From: Siphonodentalium dalli
Taxonomy: Eukaryota; Mollusca; Scaphopoda; Gadilida; Siphonodentaliidae
NCBI GenBank assembly: GCA_032622095.1
Contig: CP136063.1
Coordinates: forward strand, 87,581,980-87,645,979
Length of the DNA stretch: 64,000 nucleotides
Direction of reading: 5' to 3'
In this document: positions 11,285 through 24,900 of the stretch, one piece after another
Numbering within the stretch: the stretch's first letter is position 1
How the letters are laid out: each line of letters opens with the position of its first letter
The notes under the pieces: generated by a model
Told to the model about the DNA's origin: nothing
Seen by the model: only the letters and a program-made list of their open reading frames with translations
The model's database searches: none
Program-made: the position numbers and the translations under genes

Positions 11285-11713
11285 GAGTCTGCCGGTCATT
11301 TGCAGAATGAGGGTGAATTTAGGTGGCGCTATCCGCATAGCGGGCTAGCATCACCAAGTTCAGCCTCTGTGGACCTCATTCTGTGTGGCCTTATCTGCTA
11401 GGGGAAAAATAGACTCAGATTTGAAGTTCCCAAATGGTGAATAGTGTAATGTACACCCATTGGGAACCTCAATTATGCAATGTGTCGTCTGCCAATTTGA
11501 GGATATAGAGAAACTAAACTAAAAATGAAATAGAATCTATGTTAAGAAGTTTCTATAGAAATTTGATAATAAAGAAACTTTCCAGAGACGATTAGGCCTA
11601 AGCAGAATGAGGTCCCCAGAGGGTGAATTTAGTGAAGCTAGCCTGCTATGCAGGATAGCGTCACTAAATTCACCCTCTGGGGACCTCATTCTGTAAATGA
11701 CAGGCACATTAAC
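11285..11713. mobile_element. hAT-like MITE, family B (copy 2)
   Basis: Runs from CTGCCGGTCATTTGCAGAAT to ATTCTGTAAATGACAGGCAC. Left arm shortened (GAGGTCCCCA lost), right arm complete. The interior matches copy 1 (CACCCATTGGGAACC, TTTCCAGAGA). Confidence 0.7.
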
Positions 11714-11972
11714 TCATGCTTGGTCGGGATGATTGAGAATTTTTTGGATCTTACAATCTATTAATGGAGTTCTACAATGTGATGGTTTTCAAGAAAATGT
11801 CACCAACTTATGTCACAATTTGTATTATCCTTGTGTATTTATATCAGCTGGATTTAATAATAATTTAATTTCATAAATACAAGAATAAAGCATTACTTAT
11901 CATTGGCAGTGACTTAGATATCCCATAATATTGGTACTGTCTGAACTCTGGACCATTTTCAGTTCTGTGAGG
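11714..11972. other. unannotated spacer
   Basis: AT-rich; no feature recognised. Confidence 0.4.
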
Positions 11973-12189
11973 TACAGTAATGCTCTAAGTAATCGACCCC
12001 TTAACCACAGCAGAATTATGGGTAACTTTTCAGGATTTAGTCGGGAATATGGCTTGTTGCCATTCATCAGAAAGCTCTCCCCGAGAGCTTTCCGATGGAT
12101 GGCAACAAGCCATATTTCCGACTAAATCCTGAAAAGTTACCCATATTTCTGCTGTGGTTAAGGGGTTGATTACTTAGAGCATTACTGTA
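11973..12189. mobile_element. family A palindromic MITE (copy 7), full length
   Basis: 217-bp palindrome with TA ends and central GAAAGCTCTCCCCGAGAGCTTTC. It lies about 650 bp past the EIF3J stop codon in the direction of transcription, so it could be in the 3' UTR or readthrough RNA if polyadenylation is distal. Confidence 0.87.
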
Positions 12190-12838
12190 TAAGCATACAC
12201 AGCATGCAATCTCTACAGATTCCATCAAAATATCATTATTTTAATAAGTTATTCCACACTTGTTGGCGTGAGACATGTATTCAATGGAATACCAGCCATT
12301 GATTAAATATTGTTGAAGATAAGAGGAAGACAAGCTGGAACTACTTTGAGTTGACGTTGTTTTCAAAGAGAGATGATGTACACAACATCAACAATCCACT
12401 TGGGTAATGCAGATAATTATCTGGTTTTTCATCAGACATAAATCACAATAAAAGTAGTTATAGTATTAATGGTAGTCGCAGTCATGGATTAAACTTATCG
12501 ACACAAAGATGTGGAATAAATACAGAACAAAACTTGCATCATAATCTAGATTTTTTTTATCGAACTCGTTGTGGGAAGCGCATAGTCACATTTCACTCAT
12601 TGAATGAGTGAAATATATCCTTGCGCCGTCCGCAAACTCATTCAATAAAAGATTCTCGATTAAGATGCTAGTTGTGTTCTGTCTATGTAATACCCAATCC
12701 ATATTGATTTTTATACTCCCACACTCGTCATATCTATCAGCAGTATAAGAGAGCACTTTGCGTGACTCTCAATCCTGAACAGGATGTCACCAGGCGAGGC
12801 ACGGAAGGGTTCGTTTTTGCACTATCCTATTGGTCAGT
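12190..12838. other. presumed EIF3J 3' UTR and flank
   Basis: Follows the EIF3J stop on the minus strand. It contains a perfect 12-bp-arm hairpin at 12590-12614 (ATTTCACTCATT, one-base loop). I did not find AATAAA on the minus strand; an ATTAAA near 12240 is a possible signal. No repeat ends recognised. Confidence 0.4.
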
Positions 12839-12958
12839 TTATATATCGTCTTCATCGTAGTTTTCAAAGTAACCACCGGCAGCTCCGGTTAAATCAGCAT
12901 AGTCAGAATCTACTTTTAGGTTAACTTTCGTCTTCTTCTTTTTCTTTTTGGATTCTTC
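12839..12958 (-). CDS. EIF3J: EIF3J last coding exon 9 (C-terminus)
   Basis: 120 nt including TAA, residues 209-247. The acceptor is GATTCACAG. It encodes EESKKKKKKTK, then DSDYADLTGAAGG and YFENYDEDDI, matching the lysine patch and DLADYGGYDGGYVQDYEDF tail of human eIF3j. That tail is the part known to enter the 40S mRNA channel. Downstream sequence (below 12839) is presumably 3' UTR; no canonical AATAAA was found on this strand in the next few hundred bases, only an ATTAAA near 12240. Confidence 0.95.
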   Translation of the reverse strand, partial: EESKKKKKKTKVNLKVDSDYADLTGAAGGYFENYDEDDI

Positions 12959-15900
12959 CTGTGAATCAATAATAATTAAACTTAAGAGATTTTTTAACAT
13001 ATTTCAGAAAAAAAATGATAGCTCCCATCTAGAGGTCACCTTGAAGATCCATATGAAGTTTGGTGATGATTGGATGAGAGGTGCGACCTGTAGGGTGTGC
13101 TAACGGAAATTGTTGATGGATCACGAACGCACACAAGACAATGGATGCAAACCCATACATAGCAATAGCTCAAACTTGACTTCATCACGTTGAGCTAAAA
13201 GGGGCATAACTCTGTCAAAATTCATCGGACCGTGACCAAAATCAAACTTGGCCTACATGCAAAATATCAGGAAATTCTGTTGAAAATTGCTCAAGTTACC
13301 ATCCGGATAACCAGAATTCTAAGTAAAAAAAGGGGCATAACTCAAAAATCATTGGACTGTGACCAAAATAACTTGACCTCAGTAATGTGATGATTATTTG
13401 TCAAACGAGTTTCTTTCAATCAGATAATTTGAACAGGAATTAACATCCGGACAAACAATGGGATGCACAGATGGATGCAGCTGATCACAATAGCCCTCCA
13501 AAATTTTCTGGGGACATAAAATAGGCTTCATAAGGCCAAAACAAAAAACTTCTTTGTTTCCGATAACATTGGGATAATTTTCCAGACAGGCAGGCAGGGC
13601 TTTTTTTTTTACAATTTGAAAAAAAATAAAATTTCAGCCATAAGCGATATAATAGTGTAGTCACAGTCCCATGGAATATGGTAGATCAATGTCACAATGT
13701 GTACTGGATAAAAACATGTCCCTTGAATTTATTCTCTCTGCAGTAAGATCTCTACCAATGTTGAGCTTATATAACCGACTTATTTTTGCTTTTGGGATTG
13801 GGAAAAATGAAAAATTTTCACATTGACACTCTAACAGGTAACTATAGACTAGCCATCTGGACAAAAAAAAAATTTGAGGCAGGCAAGAAAATCTCATCCA
13901 TGGCCTTATGATCAACTACAGTAATGCCCTAATTAAACGACTCCTTAATTATGGGTGATTTTTCAGGATTTAGTCGGACATATGGCTTGTTGCCATTCAT
14001 CGGAAAGCTCTCACTGAGAGCTTTCCAATGAATGGCAACAAGCCATATTTCTTACTAAATCCTGAAAAATTACCAATAATTCTGTTGTGGTTAAGGAGTC
14101 GATTATTTAGGGCATTACTGTACTTGTAATCTACGATGAAGTCCAGGATGCTGATGATTATTAACTAAATTTAGATTGATGGATATTGGATAATAACTGC
14201 TGTCAATTTGTACTTCATATTTATAAAATTAAATTCACCTAAATTTGATATGACACAGTCTCTATGAACAGTCTTCGAAATGATGTGCATGGTTTCGTTA
14301 TTCACAATATTTATATAAACAGATTCCCAAATCGTCCTCAATTGCACATTATGCAATGCCCCACCCTTCACATTGGTTGTTATTGAAGATGGTTCTGATT
14401 GTGACTATACTAATTCATTGTGCATAAGTATTTATCAAATCCTTGACACTTTAAGAAGTAACATCACATGGCATGCGCTCGATATGAACCTATGTAATGA
14501 GGTCAGCTGTTTAACCCTTCCATAACTGGAGCTTCCTGAAATTGTGCAAAAACCCTGTGCCAATACATTCTCTTATAAATGCGAGACTCCCATATATAAG
14601 AGAACAGGGTTTGAGCTGCCACTTGCCAAATTTGCCAATGGCAAAAATAATTAACAATTGGCAAAAAATATTTTCATTTGGCAATAGTTTTGACAAGTCA
14701 TTTTTCAATTCCTCAATAAAGTTGAAAAATATCGGTCAATCAATACCATTCATTTTAGGAAATTATTACAATGGCATTATATTAGTTGTGTTTTATATGG
14801 TTTCGGAAAAGTTAACACCTCCATTAAGATGCAATTAATCTGATTAGTATCAATGGGTGGAGGGATTACCCGTATTTAGTGTGATGGTGGTGTTTACATA
14901 GCTAATCCTCTTGTGGTGTTCCCTTCTGATGAAGCAATGCTTCTACCATTTTATTGTTCGGTGATTGGTTTATTGTTGTATGATAAACCACAATAAAGAT
15001 GAGAGTATCATCATTAACTAACTGCTTTTCTATCTGTATCAAACAGCGAGTGTCGAAACATAAGACTCAATCAATGTTGCAGAAAATGATACCATTAGGG
15101 ATAATATTTGGCAAATTCTAAATGAATTTGGCAAAAAATATTTTCATTTGGAAAATTATTTGACAAAAGTAAATTTCCGTCCAGCGCGAACCCTGCAAGA
15201 GACTACACTGGTACAGGATCTTTAACGCTGCACCAGTACAGCTCCCGTCATGAAAGAATTAAAGATTTTCAAAGACTCTTTCGTATCCAAGTGATTGAAA
15301 CAATAACTTCATATCAGACGGCATAATTATATCAGATATGTGCATCTACATGCTTAACTATACAAGGCTGCAAATTAGAGGTGCCACGATTATTGATTTT
15401 GATAATCGATAATCGGTTGTCAATAATCGACTATAATCGATTAATCGTACCTAATAACTTCAGTGGAAGATTTCCGTAATATGGCCTATTGGCTGGGGGC
15501 TGGTTAAATGCACTGTCGCTGATTGTGGCATCGGCTGATGTAATGTTTTACATTAATAAAGTGCATCATAAACCACAGTTAATGACCAATGAACACAATG
15601 TATTGAATACCACCACAGTTCTCGGCGATGTTATGATTATAATATTTGTGAGTTCATTTGAACAAACGTTGCGATTGATTTCAGTTACGAATAGCCAAAC
15701 ATACAAACAATATAAAAGTAGGAAAGTTAGAAAGTATAAGTTTCATCAAACATCCAGTGCGTGGTTAACAATCACAAACGTGTGCCCCCACCCGCAAATT
15801 ACAGGACTTAGAACAAGTTAAGTATGATACACGATAACCTGTATTAGTAACATCTAAGGTGACAGTCGGCACATTTCAAAGCCATAGTGCCACCTGTCAA

Positions 15901-18900
15901 GTTTAAATTTATATACAACGACGTCGCCATAAGTTCAAAGCTGCAGTGCCACCGATTTGTAGAATATACAATGGGCCGAAGAGTAACCATGTCGCATCAT
16001 CAAATGAACTGCCGAGTGTTTGCAACATAAGTTAGTAGTACTCATGTTGTCGGAATCTCTTTGATTAAATTGATGTTGTTAACCCTTCGGTTGTAGATTA
16101 AACTGTGTAAAAGAAACACCGTATTCAATAATACCCGGCATTTTCCGACGTCTGAAATAAATAACGCAGATTAATCGACTATGGAAATGGTAATCGATTA
16201 TCGGCTTTATCAACGGTTCATCGATTATACGATTAATCGTGGCACCCCTACTGCAAATAGCACAAAGTTGAAGGTAACTGTCATGAATTACTAATGCTAA
16301 ATATTGCACCTAGTTGTGACAAGGTTACCTGTACTGTGACTAATTCTCACCACTCATGTGTTGATGTGAAGTACTTAACTGGGAGTTGATGGATATTGTC
16401 AAGCCTTGAAATAGTGTGTCTGTCATTTGCAGAATAAGGTCCCCAGAGGGTGAATTAAGTGATGCTATCCCACACAGTGGGCTAGCATCACCAAATTCAC
16501 CCTCTGGGGACCTCATTCTGCTTAGGCCTCATTTTCTGGGAAGTATCTAGAGTCTCCAATTAACATTGTTTTTAGTTACTTTTTCACTTCTGGAAAGTTT
16601 CTATATCCCCAAATTTGCAGGGGACAAAAAGCATAATCGAGATGACCAATGGATAAACATCACCTTCTTCAACTGGGGAAATACAATCTGATTCTAGGTC
16701 TCCCATAGCAGTTGAGGCCTAAGCAGAATGAGGTACCCAGAGGGTGAATTTGGTGATGCTAGCCCACCTTGCGGGATAGCGTCACTAAATTCACACTCTG
16801 GGGACCTCATTCTGCAAATGACAGGCACACTATTTGCAGGCTTGCAACTATAACCAGACCATATATATCAGACCATTTCTTTTTTTTCACCATTACAACT
16901 GTCTATTTTTTGCATTCAATATGCTGACTGTAGGGCATACGTTTATTAAAAGCAAGCGTATTATGCTTAGAATTTCAACAAGTTTTAATTTTTTGACAAT
17001 TCGCAAAAGCCAATGTTCAACTGCGAGGTCCAATTATTATTCGATGGACTATCATCGGCCGATTATCAGAACATCATAATCTGATCAACAATTGCACCAC
17101 ACATATTATCCCCCGCAAATGTGTTTTTTTGCCAAGGTTTATTAATTTTCTGATGTGGCTTAATTCGAAAGATGTCTTAATCTGGCTTGTGAGGACTGAA
17201 CAAAACCTGTAGCATGTACCTACCCATTTATCCCATTGTTAATACACAAAAGATCAGTCACATCCCATCTAAGATGACGGAGATACAGGGATGGTCATAT
17301 TTTACAGATTGTTTGGCTACGGAAACCATTTGCCATGACCCAGTTTGCCATCGTTGCAGGGGATAAAAATTAACTCTAACCCAAACCTGTAATATGTAAA
17401 GAGAGGTGGAATAGGAACTAATAGATGTGTGAAGGAACAGTATGGAAATAATTGGCAAAATGAACTAAAACTTACCTTTTGTAATTTCTGTCGTTCATGG
17501 AATAAATTACCCAATAAATTTCCTAATTTTTTTAAGGTTTCTGTTTCAACTGAAAAGATAGGCAACAACTTCCAGATTAGTATCTACAAAACACATTTTA
17601 TGAAATTTATATCCAGCTTATTCATTTTTCTTCTAAAAATGAACATGCATAAAACATCCACATATCCTGGAGATCTGCACCTACATTGATTTATTGGTTT
17701 CAACAACAAATTGAGTAAAACATTTTTTTTATTAATTGAATGATTTATACTTGGGGCGTAAACCAGCGCAGAAGTGATAAGGTCGATAAAAGGAATGTGA
17801 AATCATCAGATGTCGATCAAAATACAAGGAAATATTTGGGTGATGAATTCTTGGAAAAGTTAATGGTAAGCTTACATTGATATCGGTGAATTTATTCTGA
17901 AGAAATTTCCTCTCAATAATACCTTTAAAATCTCAAGGCCACTCTATATTACCTTAGATTTTGTAAAACTTACCTCCTAATACTAAGTCTGTGAACAATT
18001 TTTCTAGAAAACCTGGGTAGTGAGATGATTTCTGAAAGAGACAATGATGATCAAATTAATGTAACATTGAAAAGAAATATTTTTCATAAGGTTGGACAAT
18101 GCTTTATATGTTTTAAATGATATATGCTTTCGTGTAAATGCAATGTGATAAGCCTTTATGAGCATTCAACTACCAATTTGGGTAAAGACCTCATTAATAT
18201 TTTTCAGCTTTTGGTCACATTATTCATAAATAATCCTGTTTTTCTTCTCTTTTACAGATGCCTTTCAATAGCATAGACTGACTTTACGTAACCCTTCCAT
18301 GACTGGAGCTTCCTGAAATTTTGCGAAAAACCTGTGCCAATGCATTCTCTTATAAATACAAGACTCCCATAGGGAGCCTCGTATATAAGAAAATTTATTG
18401 GCATAAAAATATTTACCTTGACCGTGTAGACCAGTGCATTAATTTTTTGGCCATTTTATAATTATTTTTGGCCATTTTTCAGAAACTTTGACTGAACTAT
18501 GGGATTATCGAGAAAACAGCAACTAAAACAAAAATATTAAGAAACCTGCACAAAAATAATTGATATATTTTGAGTTGAACAATGGAAATGTGCATGGATA
18601 CAAACAGCAAATTTGTTAAATAGGTCTAGGCGGCAACATGCATCAACATAACTGCCGATTGCCAATTTAGCAAATTGCTATAAAAATTGATATCCATCGG
18701 GCATATAATAAAGATTGCAGCCAATTGGTTGGAAACAAAAAACACATTGATATTCATTCTTATATATGCGAGTTGACCATAGGTCGCCTCGCATATATAA
18801 GAGAATGCATTGGCCTAACAAATTTTATATCATTTTTTAAATAATTGTTAAAAAATGTAAGAAAAAATGAAAAAAAAGAGATAAATAATTGGTAAAGAAT

Positions 18901-21900
18901 GTAAGAAATAATGATATTTTTTTTTTTAAATTGTTAAAGTAAGAAAACAGGAGGTGTGCACTCGAGTGCTAGCATACCCCCACCGTGGCAAATTCAACCC
19001 GCATTATCCGTAAACCCAACAAAAAAGATTTTTAACTTTAAAGAAAAATTCGGACTAATAATATCGATATGGTGTCACAAGAAGCTTGTACAGAAAAAAT
19101 TATTCAAATTGGTTCATATTTGTTAAAGTTATTAAGTCAGACAGAATTTTCTAAGTCAAAATAAGTCGAAAATGAAGTGTAATATTACGAAAAACAGTCT
19201 GAGTCAATCCCTAGCCGCATCATGTAGAAAGGGTATTGTGAGCAGCATGTATACCAACAATTATTGAAATCGGTTCATATTTGTTAAAGTTATTAAGTCG
19301 GACAGAATTTTCTAAGTCAAAATAAGTCGAAAATGAGGCGTAACTTTAAAAATAAAAGTCGGACCGAACCACAATTAGCATCATGCGGAGAGGCAGTCCT
19401 ACGGAGATTGCATACAAAAAATTATTGAAATCGGTTCATAGTTGTTCGAGTTATGAGGTCGGACGGACAGACAGATGGACGGACGGACGAACGGAGGGAG
19501 AAAGCGTGGCGGACGGACGCAGTCAATCCAGTATACCCCCCATTTTCTTCAATAGTGGGGGTATAAAAATGATAAAATTGTTAAAGAATGTAAGAACAAA
19601 TTCTAAAAAATTATTAAAGAATGTAAGAAAAATTGATAAAAAATAGTTAGGCCAATGCATTCTCTTATATATGTGAGGTAACCTATGCTCGACTCACATA
19701 TATAAGAGAATATGAACAATGTTGTCTAAGCTGTCATTTGCCATTATTGTTGCGATTTGTCTGTCTGTTTACGTAATGTCTCTAGTTAAATAGACCAGTT
19801 CCTAGTTCAAAACTGCGAAAAAACTCAAAACGCTGTAACTGGACCCTGCCTGCCTTAATAAAGGACAACAGAATACATATTTAAAATGTTGAAATAAGGC
19901 CCAAAAAAAAATAATATTTGATTCTCAGGCAAATTTTTTTTTAAATCAATGAGAGCGAGAATTTTATTTTTATTTTTTTTGCCCATGGTGAAATGTAGGG
20001 AGAACTTTCTAATGGATATAAACTAATTTAAACTGATATAAAGAATGACAAGTTATGACATTGTACTACCCGTACATCATATAGGGATTATCTAGAATGA
20101 TATATATATATATTGATATGATTTTAATATCGGCACACTAACTTTTAACTCGCAGAACCAAATATCTGATTCATATAAAAATACGGAACGTAAATACAGT
20201 CTAAATGAAAAGATAGTGATTTTTCAAACTATCAGTTGGTCTGGATTCACTTATTCCACTGATTAATTAGAGACTGTATATGTACCACAATGGATGATAG
20301 ACAATAAAACTTAAAATAACCATCATAAACAAGGCCAATATTCACTGCTTGTCACTGTAATGCACTCCAGTTTGCGTACCTTCGATTTATAGCAATAGCG
20401 TAGCAAGGGGGAAAACTCTATCTTGCAGGGTTACTTACTTACTGTGCAAAGGTCAGGTTGGTCGACGACTCATACAATATCAAACTTCCTGCTTTTATCA
20501 AAATATTTCAAAACATTTGACCAATAAACTTGGGGGTTTGGACAGCCTGTGGTGACAAAATACCTGATAGTTATCGTTGTCTATGTCTTTTGTTGATTAC
20601 CCACACATACACCGTTGTATAGAGCTCCTGTTCGATATTTTAAACATAACTAATTTCCGTGTGACAGTTTCCGATTTGCGTGTTGCTGGTTGACAACTAC
20701 GGTGCAATCCAAAATTGAAATAAAATGGTCCAAAGCAGGCCATTTTGTTTCAATGCGGCGATGCCTGAGAATCAAATCCTTTCTTTCTTTTTTTTGGCCT
20801 ATCATTTACAAACTACGGTACCTCAAATTCTGTAATTTTGTCTTTTAAAGAGTCACTAAATTTGACAAATTCGTCTTCTGTCTCTGGATTCATTGAATCG
20901 ATGCTTCTTTCCGATGCACTCGCACTTGCACTTGCACTTGCAGAAACACCTGTGAAAATAAACAAGAATTTGCATCACAGATGCAGGGTCGAGTTGCAGT
21001 GGCTACTCCAAACATGGACTTGAATTGAAAATGCATTAATCTTAAACTGGCTATCATACACATTCATGAAAATGAACTAATTAAGGGCCTTCACTCTGCC
21101 CACAATACACGGACATGGCAGATCTTCGAACTTGATCAAGACATTGTTGAGCAAGTCTGATATACAAAATATCAATAAAATCAGTTGAAAATTGTTCAAG
21201 TTATCGTGCTAACACGATCTAAATTCATGAAAATGAACTCCGTAACTCCACTCACAATACATGGACCTGGCCGGTTTTCGAACTCAATCAAGATATTATT
21301 GAGCAAGTCTCATATACCGAATATCAATGAAATCAGTTGATATTTGTTCAAGTTATTGCGCCAATGCCATCTGCAGACATAATAAATAACTAATATTAAT
21401 ATTGAACAAAAATCATATCAGAGATGCGTGGGTTGAGTTTGTGGTAGCAATGCCAAACATGGGGTTAGATTTAAAATGCATTAATTGTAACTGGCTATCA
21501 TCCACAACACTGTTGAGAAAGTCTGACACATCAAATATTACCCAACGAACCGACCTTACCAAAGTTATTGTTCAATCGCAAATAAATTCATGAAAATGAA
21601 CTAATTAACGTCCATAACTCTGTCCACAATATGCGGATCTGGCCGGTTTTCGAACTCAGCCAAGATATTGTTGAGCAAGTCTTATATTTGTTCAAGTTAT
21701 GGAGTGAATGCCATCTTTAGATGCCCACTAGCAGACTGACCACCCGCGAACCGACTGTCACATTGTGTGCTATACAGTAATGCTCGGAAATATGGCTTGT
21801 TGCCATTCATCGGAAAGTTCTCCCTGAGAGCTTTCCGGTGAATGGCAACAAGCCATATTTCCGACTAAATCCTGAAAAGTTACCCATAATTATGCTGTGG

Positions 21901-24900
21901 TTAAGGGGTCGATTAATTAGAGCATTACTGTATGTCTGTACTGAGTACAGACCTACTTCAGCGCAATAGCAGTCGCCCATCATTCAAAGTTGGAACTCTG
22001 AAATTAGTACATCGCAACCAAATCTGTAAATAGTGTGTCTGTCATTTGCAGAATGAGGTCCCCAGATGGTGATAGTGACACTACCCCCACACAGCAGGCT
22101 ATGGTCACCAAATTCACCCTCCAGGGGACCTCATTCTGCTTAGGCCTCATCTTCAGGGAAGTATCTATAGACTCCAATTAAAATTGTTTTTTGTTACTTT
22201 TTCACTTCTGGGAAGTTTCTTTCTACCTTAATTTGCAGGAGATAAAACGCACAATCAAGGTGACTAATGGGGGGAAATCACTAAATTCAATCTGATCCTA
22301 GGTCTCCCATAGCAGTTGAGGCCTAAGCAGAATGCGGTTCACAGAGGGTGAATTTGGTGATGCTAGCCCAGCTTGCGGGATAGCTTCACTAAATTCACCC
22401 TCTGGGGACCTCATTCTTCAAATGACAGACACACTATTTGCATGTTTGTTGGCAACCAGGCATTTGAAATGTTGTAAGATGTTCCTGGATTGTGTATGAT
22501 AAATGCCTTTGAATGGAGTTTGTTTTAGTATTTCTGTGATATAGAGTTTAATATTCACCCTGACACCTCACCTGTTTTATATTATGTTTCGCTGACGTCG
22601 AGTATTGTTCTCGATGTCTGAGTCAGTATGTGAGACATGTGACACAATATAAGTAGTTGTGTTTACTGTAGAGGTGCCACGATTATTTATTTTGATAATC
22701 GATAATCGGTCGTCAATAATCGACTATAATCGATTAATCGTACATAATAATAATAACATCAGTAGAAGTATTCCGTAATATGGCCTATTGCCATATTGGC
22801 TGGATGCTGGTTAACTGCTTTCGCTGCTTGTTTGAGGCTTCGGCTGATGTAATTTTTGTGTTAATAAAGTGCATCATAAACCACCGGTAATGACTAATGA
22901 GCACAATGTGTTCAATACAAGCACAGTTCTCGGCGATGTCATGGTTATAATATTTGTGAGTTCATTGGAACGAACGTAGCGATTAATTTAATAGCCAAAC
23001 ATACAAGCAATATAAACGTAGGAATGCACGACGGACCGACGGTGGTTCCTAAAAAAAAGGAATCTAATGTTACGGAAACTATAAGTTTCAGCGAACTTCC
23101 AGAGCATGGATAACAATTACAAAGGTGGGCCCCTGCCCGCAAATTTCAGGACTCATAAAAAAATAAGTATTTGGTAATAGTTAATTTCATTTAGCAGTCA
23201 CCACACTATAAGCGATAGCCTGTACTAGTAACATCTAAGTATACTTATACAAACAAAGTATACTTGCTGCAAATGACACCGCCGAGAATATCGCTGATTA
23301 AAATGCCGTAGGTTCCCTGATATCGAGAGAATGTCAATCAACTCCCCTTTGGTCCAATGAGATTCAAGGGCGAGGGCATTCAGTTCACTGACAGTCAGTC
23401 CATTTCAAAGACGTAGTGCCGCCTTTCATGTAGAAATATACAACGATGTCGGCATAAGTTCAAAGCTGCAGTGCCGCCATCATGGCGCCATGTAATTTGA
23501 AGAATATACAATGACTCGAAGAGTAACCATGTCATCAAATGAACTGCCGGCTGTTTGCAACATATACTAGTAGTACTCAAGTTGTCGGAATCTCTTATCA
23601 GGGTATTCAACAATAACCGGCATTTTCCAACGTCCGAAATAAATAACGCAGATTAATCGACGACGGAAATGGTAATCGATTATCGGCTTTATCAACGGTT
23701 CATCGATTATACGATTAATCGTGGCACCCCTAGTTTACTGACTAGCTTTTGTGAGCACTTGATATATCCCTAATGTGTTGTTGGATTCTTGTTGTAAGAG
23801 TTTAAAAAGATTGTTGGCAGGGGTTTATTTTTTTATACATTATTTGTTGAGTGCTTTTGTCAAGTGTTTGAGGTATATGTCCTATTGGGTTTTGGAGGGA
23901 TGTACCACTAGGTTATTGTCCAGTATTTGGGAGTTGTCTACTGGCCAGGGCTTTGGCAATGTTGGAGTATATTAGTTAAATTGTTTGTGCTTGTGCTTGG
24001 TGCATCAGTACTGTGACGTATTATAAGTCTTTTGGCCTTTAGAGGGCGTTTGCGTGGTATCTTTTTTCAGTCTGATTTCAGTGACTGAAATTTCCTTTTT
24101 TAGGTATTCTAGTCTGACCATATTCCTCTGTCTGAGCTCTAGATTGAGTCTTGTTAAGAGTGTATCGATTGCTTCTTCTGCCTCGTTCTTTCAGTAAGTG
24201 AGAATGAGGCATTGAGTTCAGTGCTTTTGGCAATGAATTCCGATTTGTTGTGGTCAAGTCAGGATTGTGTGAGTTCTTTGTTGATTTGTAACTGATTTCG
24301 CTTGGGTTAAGCTCTTCATGTGTTTGTCACGTGGGATGAGGTCTTGTACAGGATTCCCGGTTTGGTACTTGTCTGTGACGTCACAGTACGTTCAGAGACC
24401 GTGCTGTGAATTTGGTTTAATCAAAAATAAAAGTACATGTAACCTTTACCAAATAAAAGTAGGTCAAGGGCAAGGTCAACCTAAGGCCAACCTAAAGGTC
24501 ACCACCCAGAATTTATCTATATAAACGAAACAGTACAAGACCTCGTCCCACGTGACAAACACCTGAAGAGCTTAACCCAAGCGAAATCAGTAAACCCACT
24601 CAACTATAAACATAGTACTAGTATACCAAATACTTATTACCTAAGTTATCATACTTAACCCTTTGAGTGCCAGGGCCGATATTATCGGCCCTAAACCTAC
24701 ACAATAAGTCTGTTAAAGAATATAATAAAATATATTAAAATTGGAAAAATTGTAAAAAAAAAAAAATTTTTAAGCCAATGCATTCTCTTAGGGTTAACAA
24801 GAAACTTACGAGAACACAACTCGACAGTTAGGCTTCCCTTGCTAAACTTTAATCTTTCTGTGGTAAAGCTGTTATAATTTCCACTGCATAATCGCAAGAC

